Position numbers and translations under genes: made by a program. DNA of 30,421 nucleotides from a virus. Within the stretch, counting starts at the first letter, position 1, and each line of letters starts with the position of its first letter. This document shows positions 15,228-22,172 of the stretch, piece after piece. The notes beneath the pieces were generated by a model. The model made no database searches, was not told where the DNA came from, and saw only the letters and a program-made list of their open reading frames with translations. The DNA is taken from the IMG/VR virus record IMGVR_UViG_3300034520_000364, positions 1 to 30,421 of that record. One strand, given 5' to 3'.

Positions 15228-15399
15228 ATGAATTATCACAAACTAATTTGCGAAGTTTTGAAAGGTCAGCCTGTAATTGTGAAAGGACTTACAAGCTGAG
15301 ATGTTTGAGAAGAAAGAAACAGAAAAGTTTTTTAAAGAAGTTAAACAGCAATACGCTGTAAAAGCTCCAAGATGTAAAATTTTGATTGAAACTTTATAA
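15228..15399 (+). pseudogene. small gene apparently split by a one-base frameshift
   Basis: ATG 15228 (with the AGGGGGTG start cassette) reads 23 codons to TGA at 15297-15299. A second frame begins at ATG 15301 and runs 32 codons to 15399. Removing the single T at 15297 joins them as ...GLTS-E-MFEKKET..., a single 56-residue basic protein. It may be a recent lesion, a +1 programmed shift at AGC-TGA, or two tiny genes. Nothing about function can be said. Confidence 0.4.
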
Positions 15400-15412
15400 A
15401 AGGAGTGGAATT

Positions 15413-16285
15413 ATGCAAACTAAAAAAGACATTAGAACTTTAAAAGACGGAAATTGGGCTTGGTTCAATAAGCAAATCTTCGAAGACCCAAGATTAAGAC
15501 CAATTGAAAAATTGGTATACCTCGGGCTCACATATTTTGTAAATAACGAAACCCAAGCTTGCTTCCCGTCCATTGCAAAATTAAAGGAAATAACAGGATT
15601 AGGTAGACGGTCAATAATTAAAGCTCTACATCGATTAGAAGAACTTGGATATATCCATATTGAAAGAAACTCCGGTGGAAGCTCAACCTATTACCTTTTA
15701 AATACGAACCAAAATGTAAAAGATGATCCAGTTGAACCAGTGCACGACATGCACCAGTGCACAGGATGCACCAGTGCACAGGATGCACCAGTGCACCAGG
15801 TGCACAGGGGTGGTGCACCAGGTGCACAGGGTGGTGCACCAGGTGCACAGGGGTGGTGCACCACGTGCACATATAACAATAATTATTTAACAAGATTCAA
15901 TAACAATACTTATTTAACAAAAAATAAGCGATCGAATTTTGAAAAGTTGAATTTTGAAGATAAAAACTTTTTAGAAAAAACTTCCTTAAAAGAAAACCTT
16001 GATGCCCCTATAATTAATAATGCCCCTACCAATAATAATTGCCACTTAGAAAACGATTTTGCTATGAATGGCAACGACCCTCTTGTAGAGGGTGGGGCAA
16101 CATTATGTAAAATTGGAATGGGTCTTGAACCTGTTAGCAATATCCTTAATCTTTTATTATCACCTAAAGAAAAAAACCTCTTAGAAAAAGCTGAAAAATA
16201 TAAAGTTGAAAATATAGAAGAAAGATTAAAAATGTTAAATGAACAAGCTGAAAAATTGTGTAAAATTGGGAATAATGGAATATAA
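15413..16285 (+). CDS. winged-helix replication initiator (lambda O-like plan)
   Basis: A 290-residue protein, started at the ATG at 15413 after AAAGGAG; a longer frame from 15386 has no better signal. Residues about 10-100 form a winged-helix DNA-binding domain: W-F.KQIFEDPRLRPIEKLVYLGLTYF, then CFPSIAKLKEITGLGRRSIIKALHRLEELGYI. This is the HTH_36 type seen in phage replication initiators. The middle (about 105-155) is low-complexity and encoded by the GTGCAC repeat array; the C-terminal 100 residues are charged helices, perhaps for helicase or host recruitment. No helicase-loader gene is seen. Gene plan, with origin repeats inside the gene, parallels lambda O. Role is well supported by architecture, not by homology search. 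Confidence 0.78.
   Translation: MQTKKDIRTLKDGNWAWFNKQIFEDPRLRPIEKLVYLGLTYFVNNETQACFPSIAKLKEITGLGRRSIIKALHRLEELGYIHIERNSGGSSTYYLLNTNQNVKDDPVEPVHDMHQCTGCTSAQDAPVHQVHRGGAPGAQGGAPGAQGWCTTCTYNNNYLTRFNNNTYLTKNKRSNFEKLNFEDKNFLEKTSLKENLDAPIINNAPTNNNCHLENDFAMNGNDPLVEGGATLCKIGMGLEPVSNILNLLLSPKEKNLLEKAEKYKVENIEERLKMLNEQAEKLCKIGNNGI
15740..15920. other. putative replication origin: iteron array plus AT-rich unwinding element
   Basis: GTGCAC occurs 11 times from 15740 to 15870, starting at 15740, 15757, 15774, 15791, 15800, 15813, 15822, 15834, 15843, 15856 and 15865. The first part repeats the 17-mer ATGCACCAGTGCACAGG (15749-15765, 15766-15782). The second part repeats paired GTGCACCAGGTGCACAGGG units with a 21-22 base period. 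Because 17 and 22 are not multiples of three, the translated peptides differ between units, pointing to selection on DNA. An AT-rich tract follows, with TTATTTAACAA at 15883-15893 and 15910-15920. Iterons plus AT-rich tract inside an initiator gene is the lambda origin plan. Confidence 0.75.
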
Positions 16286-16471
16286 AATTATGATTTTTAA
16301 AGATTTTAAAAAAACCTTTTGGGTTTGGCGGGTCCTTCCTCGGGGAGGGTCGGCACGGCTCGCAGAGCCTCAAGATTTTTTTAGGCACGGGAGCTTTTTT
16401 AAGGGTTTCATTTCACTGCTTAAAGTTAAGGAGAGTTAATCGTAGATAAAAAAATTTTTAAGGGGGAGCTT
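16286..16471. other. intergenic GC-rich structured stretch between initiator and methyltransferase genes
   Basis: In this AT-rich genome, bases 16327-16372 form a GC-rich island without a credible gene. CCTTCC-TCGG-GGAGGG (16334-16349) and GGCTC-GCA-GAGCC (16357-16369) are two adjacent hairpins. A T7 run follows at 16376-16382. GGCACGG appears twice (16352-16358 and 16384-16390). An overlapping open frame (ATG 16275 to 16439) has poor signals and I do not call it. Options are a terminator, a structured RNA or the packaging (cos) site. None is proved. Confidence 0.45.
16334..16382 (+). terminator. candidate terminator: paired hairpins followed by T7
   Basis: Two short GC-rich stems (16334-16349 and 16357-16369) precede T7 at 16376-16382, with six bases between the second stem and the T run. 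That spacing is longer than ideal, so termination may be partial. It would end transcripts of the early replication genes before the methyltransferase and terminase genes. Confidence 0.4.
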
Positions 16472-17745
16472 ATGGGGCGAGAGATTCCAATTAAATGTGA
16501 GGGCAATCGATATTTAAGCTATGATGAGCTTAAAGATTTTCAAGGGAACTTAAAAAAGCTTACAAAAGAAAACCTTGAAAAGCTAAAAAAGTCGATAATT
16601 CAATTCGGGTGGGTGGCTCCTGTTTTTGTTTGGAACGGCAATTATATCATAGATGGGCATGGGAGGCTAAAGGCTTTGCGTGAGTTAATTAAAGAGGGCT
16701 ATACGATCGGCAAGATCCCCGTGGTGGATATTTATGCTGAGACGAAGGAAGAAGCAGGCAGGATTTTGCTGGCTATTAATTCGCATTATCAGCAGATAAC
16801 AGAGGAAGGCATACAAGAATTTATTTCAAACTTCAGCATAAACATTGAGGAGCTCAACGATTTTGTATTGACTGATATCGATTTAGAAGGGTTTTTAAAA
16901 GAGGCAACTAAAAAAGAGGAAGACGAGGCTGAGGATGAAGATGAAGTCCCAGAAGTTAACGAAGAGCCTATTACGAAATTAGGGGATCTTTATATTCTTG
17001 GTGGCAAGCACAGAGTTTTATGCGGGGACGCTACTATAAGAGAAAATGTTGAACTGCTTATGGATGGTAAAAAAGCGGATATGGTTTTTACGGATCCACC
17101 GTATGGCATGAATTTAAATACGAATTTTAAGAGATTAAGCACGGCTAAATCATGGAGAAAAGGCAAACATTATAGACCAGTTATTGGCGATGATAGAAAA
17201 TATGACCCTTCGCATTTATTTAGAGACTTCGGGTATGTAAAAGAGATGTTTTTATGGGGGCAGATTATTATGCGGAGCTCATTCCGAACAGGGATAAAGG
17301 TTCATGGATAGTATGGGATAAAAGGGCAGGAATAGAGGATGCATTTTTTATGACATCTGAATTTGAGCTGTGCTGGTCAAAACAAAAACATCACAGGAGG
17401 ATCGCACGATTTGCATGGTTTGGAGCATATGGGATGCAGTTTGAAGAACGAGAAGAGAAGAAAGGCGGGGGATTTAAAAGAGTGCATCCGAACCAAAAGC
17501 CTGTTCGACTAATAAAGTGGTTCTTTGAGCAATGGGGTAAAAGCGGGGATATAGTAGTTGACCTTTTCTTAGGTTCTGGCTCAACCATTATAGCTTGTGA
17601 CAAGATGGGTAGGGTTTGTTACGGTATGGAGATAGATCCTTTATATTGCGATATTATTATAGAAAGATGGTGTAGATATACAGGGCAGAGGGATATAATT
17701 AAAAACGGCGAGCCAATTAAATGGGGAATAAAGAATGGCAAGTAA
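16472..17745 (+). CDS. ParB-domain DNA methyltransferase (N4/N6, beta class), frames joined by -1 shift
   Basis: Two frames, 16472-17311 and 17254-17745, make one 424-residue protein if the frame shifts by -1 at G5 (17256-17260). The N-terminal 120 residues are ParB-like (a YIIDGHGRLKAL motif near 50-60). The methyltransferase has DPPY at about 208-211 in the first frame and the SAM-binding FLGSGS motif in the second, the beta-class order. The junction restores FLWG-ADYYAEL, the natural sequence of the family, so the shift is real in the DNA. It may be a programmed slip, with the Gly codon GGG re-pairing one base back, or an inactivating one-base deletion. It could protect phage DNA from host restriction. 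SD is GGGGGAG. Confidence 0.72.
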
Positions 17746-18289
17746 TTTAGTTAATCTTGAAATAGCTTGCCAGCAAATTTTTGGTATCTCATCACGCAGA
17801 TATAGACAGCTTGTAAAAGAGTTAGGGGCTCCACCTGTTGTAAATGGGAAGGTAGACATTTTGAAAGCTTGCAAGTTTCTTATTGACTATTATCGCAAGC
17901 TGGCAGAAGGGCAGGGAAGTTTATCTCTGACGGAAGAGAGGGCGAGGCTAACGAAAGTGAACGCAGATTTAAAACTGTTGATGTTAAGGAAACAGCAGGG
18001 GGAGTTAATAGAAAAACAGCTTGCGTTCGAAATGTTTACTCTTGTTCTTACAAGAATGGCAGAAAAACTAAAGTCAATTCCTGTAAAAGCATCTTCGCTT
18101 TTAATATCAGCTCAAAGCCCAATAGAAATAAAGCAGACATTAGAAGAGCTCATAAGAGAGGTATTAAATGAAATCACTTCCCCAGAATTTATCAGAAGTT
18201 CTGTCAGTGATTATGCAAGCTTGCACGATAATAAGACCAAAGCCAAGGTTGACAGTAAGCGAGTGGGCAGACCAAGAAAGAGTTCTTAG
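17735..18289 (+). CDS. terminase small subunit (Nu1-like)
   Basis: A 184-residue protein with an N-terminal winged-helix region (IACQQIFGISSRRYRQLVKEL), a VNGKVDILKACKFLIDYY stretch, and the Nu1-type linker SLTEERARLTKVNADLKLLML near 75-95 leading into a helical C-terminus. This recognises the packaging site and recruits the large subunit. The start overlaps the methyltransferase stop by 11 bases. Its C-terminal 122 bases overlap the large subunit gene, unusually long. The ATG has no strong SD; translation is probably coupled. Confidence 0.85.
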   Translation: MASNLVNLEIACQQIFGISSRRYRQLVKELGAPPVVNGKVDILKACKFLIDYYRKLAEGQGSLSLTEERARLTKVNADLKLLMLRKQQGELIEKQLAFEMFTLVLTRMAEKLKSIPVKASSLLISAQSPIEIKQTLEELIREVLNEITSPEFIRSSVSDYASLHDNKTKAKVDSKRVGRPRKSS

Positions 18290-20066
18290 TGCTGAAGCAT
18301 CAGCAGAGCCAGGGAAGTGGTATACATCAAGGGCAGAATATCAAAGAGGCATTATGGATGCTTTTAGTGATGACAACATCGAAATGGTTGTCGTCATGAG
18401 TTCTTCGCAGATTGGCAAGACAGAGATATTGCTAAATGTTGTGGGGTATCATATAGACAAAGACCCATGTCCTATTCTTGTTATTCAGCCGACCCTTGAG
18501 ATGGCTAAGGCATGGTCAAAAGAAAGACTTGCTCCGATGCTAAGAGACTCTCTTTGTTTTAGAGGGAAGGTTCATGATGTTAAAACACGCAACCCAGAGG
18601 AGACTATTTTGCTTAAGACTTTCCCTGGGGGGTTCATAGCGATTGCAGGAGCTAACTCTCCTGCCAGTTTGGCGTCAAGACCAATCAGGCTTTTACTTTG
18701 TGATGAGGTGGATAGATATCCCCCAAGTGCTGGAGTTGAAGGGGATCCAATTGACCTTGCAAGAAAAAGAACGACAACCTTCTGGAATCGTAAAATAGGG
18801 CTTTTTTCAACTCCAACTATAAAGGGATCATCAAGAATAGAACTTGCGTATGAATTAAGCGATAAAAGGAAGTTTTATGTTCCATGTATTCACTGTGGCT
18901 ATGAGCAAGTGCTTGATTTTGAAAATCTTGTGTGGGAAGAGAACAACCCAGATACTGCAGTTTATGTATGTCCTAATTGTGGAGGGGAGATAAACGATGC
19001 TGATAAAATCAAAATGATTAGGAAAGGAAGATGGATACCTGAAAGGGAGACAAAAAAAATTGCTGGTTTTTGGATTAATGAGCTTTATTCTCCTTGGGTA
19101 AGTTTTTCTAATATAGTTCAAAGATATTTAGAGGCGAAAAAGTCCAAAGAGACAATGAAGGTCTTTATAAATACTTCTCTTGGTTTGCCTTATGAAGAAG
19201 AGGGGGAGCAAATAGAAGAGAACAAGCTTTTTGCAAAAAGGGAAGTATATGACATAGTTCCTGCTGGTGCGGGAGTGCTTACATGTGCGGTAGATGTTCA
19301 AGAGGATAGACTTGAATGCCTTGTCGTCGGATGGGGTAAAGATGAGGAGGCTTGGCATATTGAACATAAAATTCTTTTTGGAAACACAGCGACAGAAGAA
19401 GTATGGCAACAGCTTGATGCATATCTTCAAAAGACCTTTATGCATGAGACTGGGGCTTTATTAAAGATAGCTATATGCGTTATAGATGCAGGCTATATGA
19501 CTAAAAAGGTTTATGATTTTGTAAAACCTCGTCAGACAAGAAGGGTATATGCGATAAAGGGTTCTCAAACAGCAGGTGCTCCTATCGTAGGGCGACCGAG
19601 AACTGTAGGCAAACAGAAAGTCAAGCTTTTTATGATAGGGACGACGACTGCAAAAGATATAATTTTTTCAAGACTTAAACTTGAGAAGCCAGGACCTGGC
19701 TATATGCATTTTAATATGCAGTGCGATGAAGAATATTTTTTGCAACTTACAGCAGAAAAGGCAGTATACAGATTGATAAGGGGGTTTGCTGTAAAGGAAT
19801 ATATCAAAGTTAGACCGAGGAATGAAATCCTTGACTTATGGGTATATTCTTTAGCTGCATATGTCATATTAAACCCGAATATGGATAAAATTCTAAACGA
19901 ATTGGCTCAAAATCAATCAAAAATGGTTCAAAATCGAGCCGAATTGGCTCTAAATCAACCCGAAACGGCTCAAAATCAATTAAAAACGGTTGGAAATGAG
20001 CAAAAACCAATAAATAATCCCAATTTTAGGCGTTGTAGAACTATATCATGGGTGAGAGATTGGTAA
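18168..20066 (+). CDS. terminase large subunit (GpA family)
   Basis: A 632-residue packaging motor. The ATPase has a Walker A-like SSSQIGKTE at residues 78-86 and Walker B LLLCDE with Asp179-Glu180. A zinc-ribbon-like pair (CIHC and CPNC) lies near 240-270. The nuclease domain follows, with VLTCAVDVQEDRLE and, further on, CVIDAGYM. The opening KPRLTVSEWADQERVL is the GpA signature. The last about 50 residues are five heptapeptide repeats, unusual for the family. It overlaps the small subunit by 122 bases and is the last gene before the late promoter. GAGG precedes the ATG. Confidence 0.95.
   Translation: MKSLPQNLSEVLSVIMQACTIIRPKPRLTVSEWADQERVLSAEASAEPGKWYTSRAEYQRGIMDAFSDDNIEMVVVMSSSQIGKTEILLNVVGYHIDKDPCPILVIQPTLEMAKAWSKERLAPMLRDSLCFRGKVHDVKTRNPEETILLKTFPGGFIAIAGANSPASLASRPIRLLLCDEVDRYPPSAGVEGDPIDLARKRTTTFWNRKIGLFSTPTIKGSSRIELAYELSDKRKFYVPCIHCGYEQVLDFENLVWEENNPDTAVYVCPNCGGEINDADKIKMIRKGRWIPERETKKIAGFWINELYSPWVSFSNIVQRYLEAKKSKETMKVFINTSLGLPYEEEGEQIEENKLFAKREVYDIVPAGAGVLTCAVDVQEDRLECLVVGWGKDEEAWHIEHKILFGNTATEEVWQQLDAYLQKTFMHETGALLKIAICVIDAGYMTKKVYDFVKPRQTRRVYAIKGSQTAGAPIVGRPRTVGKQKVKLFMIGTTTAKDIIFSRLKLEKPGPGYMHFNMQCDEEYFLQLTAEKAVYRLIRGFAVKEYIKVRPRNEILDLWVYSLAAYVILNPNMDKILNELAQNQSKMVQNRAELALNQPETAQNQLKTVGNEQKPINNPNFRRCRTISWVRDW
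19902..20006 (+). repeat. five 21-bp tandem repeats at the 3' end of the large terminase gene
   Basis: Five 21-base units encode LAQNQSK, MVQNRAE, LALNQPE, TAQNQLK and TVGNEQK. The repeats are in frame and hold the pattern hydrophobic-small-Q-N-Q/E-x-K/E, so peptide and DNA are both repeated. Function of the tail is unknown; it may bind portal or another partner. Confidence 0.9.
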
Positions 20067-20144
20067 TTTATTAAAGTTAGCTTTTATCTTTAAAATTTTT
20101 TATGTTTCAATAGGTTTGTATTTTTAGAACAGCCTCAATTTATC
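20067..20144. other. short AT-rich gap after the terminase gene
   Basis: TTAAAG and CTTTAA (around 20074 and 20091) form a weak AT-rich stem followed by a T run at about 20099, a possible weak terminator. Otherwise I see only the AT-rich approach to the late promoter. Confidence 0.3.
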
Positions 20145-20172
20145 TTGACAACTCTTCAAAATATGGTATAAG
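20145..20172 (+). promoter_or_regulatory. late promoter, sigma70-type with extended -10
   Basis: TTGACA (20145-20150), a 16-base spacer, and TATAAG (20167-20172) with TGG directly before it (20164-20166) make a near-consensus sigma70 promoter with extended -10. Transcription should start at about 20178-20180, only 2-4 bases before the ATG at 20182, where no Shine-Dalgarno is present. The first gene of the late unit is therefore probably translated from a leaderless message. Confidence 0.78.
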
Positions 20173-20181
20173 ACATTTTTA

Positions 20182-20718
20182 ATGGCAAATATTTTAACAG
20201 TAGAGCCGATAAAGTTTAGAGCAGGTGATACAGTTAAATGGAAAAAGGCATTTAATGATTATCCATCTTCTGAGTGGACTTTAGAATACATTATTTATAA
20301 TCGCAATAATTACTACACGATAACCGCAACAGCTCAGCCTGACAATTCATTTTTAATAGAAATCACATCAGTCCAATCTGCGACTTTTGCAGAAGGCGAA
20401 TATAAATGGATAGCAAGAGTAAAAAAAGGCGGAGAAGTATATACTGTAGGTTCAGGAACTTTATCCATCCTTCCGAATATCACATCTGCAATAGATGACA
20501 GAAGTCATGTAAAAAAAGTTTTGGATGCATTAGAAAGAGCATTGGAAGGGAGAGCGGAAAGAACAGATTTAGAATATTATATAGGGGATAAGAGGATTAG
20601 ACATATGACACATGAGGAACTTTACATGGCGTGGAGACGGTATAAAATGTTATATGAACAAGAGCTACAAGCAGAAAAGTTAGGGATAGGACGCAATGTA
20701 AAAGTGAGGTTTGTCTAA
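20182..20718 (+). CDS. head-tail connector protein, gpW-like C-terminus with N-terminal beta domain
   Basis: A 178-residue protein between terminase and portal genes, the position of W in lambda. The N-terminal 100 residues are beta-rich and Ig-like in rhythm (TVKWKKAF, EWTLEYIIYN, EGEYKWIARV). The C-terminal 75 are charged helices (HVKKVLDALERALEGRAERTDLEYYI, read in two parts: KVLDALERAL and GRAERTDLEYYIG) ending in a KVRFV strand, the pattern of gpW-like head-completion proteins. There is no Shine-Dalgarno: its start lies 2-4 bases from the predicted transcript start. The next gene starts directly after the stop (TAATTG). Confidence 0.65.
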   Translation: MANILTVEPIKFRAGDTVKWKKAFNDYPSSEWTLEYIIYNRNNYYTITATAQPDNSFLIEITSVQSATFAEGEYKWIARVKKGGEVYTVGSGTLSILPNITSAIDDRSHVKKVLDALERALEGRAERTDLEYYIGDKRIRHMTHEELYMAWRRYKMLYEQELQAEKLGIGRNVKVRFV

Positions 20719-22155
20719 TTGAAAATATTCGGATATGAAATAAGCATAAGAAAGGAAAAGCCTGTTAAAAGGCAATATCAAGGAGCAAAAATTTCTCGTT
20801 TTACAGCTGATTGGCTTACTCCAAATCTCACGGCAGACGAAATTCTTAGGTGGTCTCTTCCTACTCTTCGAGAGAGAAGCAGAGATTTTGAACGAAACAA
20901 CGATTATATGAAGAATTTTCTTAGAAAGCTTGAAGCAAATGTAATAGGTGCAAAAGGCATAGTTCTTCAGAGTAAAGCGAAGTTTAAAAATGGAGAGTTG
21001 GACATAAAAACAAATTCTTTAATTGAGGCTGAATGGGAAAAGTGGGGGAAAAGATATGCTTCGGTTTGCGAAACACTTACTTTCAGAGACATTTGTAAGC
21101 TTGCTCTTAGAACAGTTGCAAGAGATGGCGAAGTCTTGATTAGAGTGCTAAGAGGGTTTGATAATCCATTTGCTTTAAGTCTTCAAGTTTTAGAAGCTGA
21201 TTATCTTGATGAGAGGCTTAACCAAGAACTACCAAACGGCAACAGGATCATAATGGGTGTAGAAAAAAATAAATGGGGTAAACCTGTAGCATATTGGCTT
21301 TTCGAAAAACATCCAGGGGATAGGCAAGTTGCTGGTAATCGTCACATAAGAATTCCTGCAGAAGAAATAATTCATTTATATGTCAAAGAGAGACCTACTC
21401 AAACACGAGGGATCCCTTGGATAGCATCAGCTATCTTAAAATTGCGAATGCTTGGAGCATATGAAGAAGCAGAAGTTATAGCTGCAAGAGTAGCATCTGC
21501 TAAAATGGGTTTCTTTATAGAATCTCTTGAAGGTGTTCAATATACAGGAGCAGTTGATGAGCAAGGGAATATAATTTCAGAAGTAGAGCCAGGAGTATTA
21601 GAAAAGCTTCCACCTGGTGTAGACTTTAAACCATTTGACCCAGGTAGTCCATCTGCAGAATTCAGCGATTTTGTAAAAGCTATGCTAAGAGGGATTAGTG
21701 CTGGATTAGGATGTAACTATAATACTCTTTGCAATGATTTAGAAAGTGTAAACTATAGCTCTCTTCGAGCTGGAGCTCTTGAAGAAAGAGAATACTGGAT
21801 GGACATTCAAAGCTGGTTTATTGATGCATTTCTTGAAAAGCTATATCCTATTTGGCTTCAAATGGCAGTTTTAGCAGGAAGGATAAAGGTTCCCTATGCA
21901 GAAATAGATCGCTATATAGCTCCAGAATGGCAGCCAAGACGATGGGACTGGGTTGATCCGTTGAAAGATGTTCAAGCAAAGATAATAGAGCTTAAAAACG
22001 GGCTTACAACGAGAACTCGAATATGTGCAGAGCAGGGAATAGATTTTGAAGACATCCTTGAAGAAATAAAAAGAGAAAAACAGCTCATGGAGAAATATGG
22101 AGTTACAATACAAGACATAGACAAAGATATAGCATTAATAACTGAAGAAGAATAA
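20719..22155 (+). CDS. portal protein (lambda gpB family)
   Basis: A 478-residue portal. It carries the family features RFTADWLTPNLTADEIL at the N-terminus, then SRDFERNNDYMKNFLRKLEANVIG, VARDGEVLIRVLR, and a central LRMLGAYEEAEVIAARVASA helix. The portal ring forms the packaging pore at one head vertex, where it docks the terminase. It starts at TTG, directly after the preceding stop, and is followed 17 bases later by the protease-capsid gene. Family assignment is confident from these motifs and from gene order. Confidence 0.94.
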   Translation: MKIFGYEISIRKEKPVKRQYQGAKISRFTADWLTPNLTADEILRWSLPTLRERSRDFERNNDYMKNFLRKLEANVIGAKGIVLQSKAKFKNGELDIKTNSLIEAEWEKWGKRYASVCETLTFRDICKLALRTVARDGEVLIRVLRGFDNPFALSLQVLEADYLDERLNQELPNGNRIIMGVEKNKWGKPVAYWLFEKHPGDRQVAGNRHIRIPAEEIIHLYVKERPTQTRGIPWIASAILKLRMLGAYEEAEVIAARVASAKMGFFIESLEGVQYTGAVDEQGNIISEVEPGVLEKLPPGVDFKPFDPGSPSAEFSDFVKAMLRGISAGLGCNYNTLCNDLESVNYSSLRAGALEEREYWMDIQSWFIDAFLEKLYPIWLQMAVLAGRIKVPYAEIDRYIAPEWQPRRWDWVDPLKDVQAKIIELKNGLTTRTRICAEQGIDFEDILEEIKREKQLMEKYGVTIQDIDKDIALITEEE

Positions 22156-22172
22156 TAAAAGGAGGGGAAAAG

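Noticed and set aside
15740-15870. GTGCAC repeats as a CRISPR array or a plain peptide repeat
   Set aside because: Units are short, palindromic and contiguous, without unique spacers, and periods of 17 and 22 bases break the codon frame. Both points go against CRISPR and a simple peptide repeat.
15618-15893. Minus-strand open frames across the repeat array
   Set aside because: They are made by the absence of stops in the GTGCAC repeats; composition is repetitive (HLV/CAP/CTG patterns), with no Shine-Dalgarno, and opposite to a well supported gene.
16275-16439. Open frame of 54 codons over the GC-rich hairpins
   Set aside because: Start signal is weak, it overlaps the initiator end, and its codons run through two hairpins and a T7 run. 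Better read as noncoding structure.
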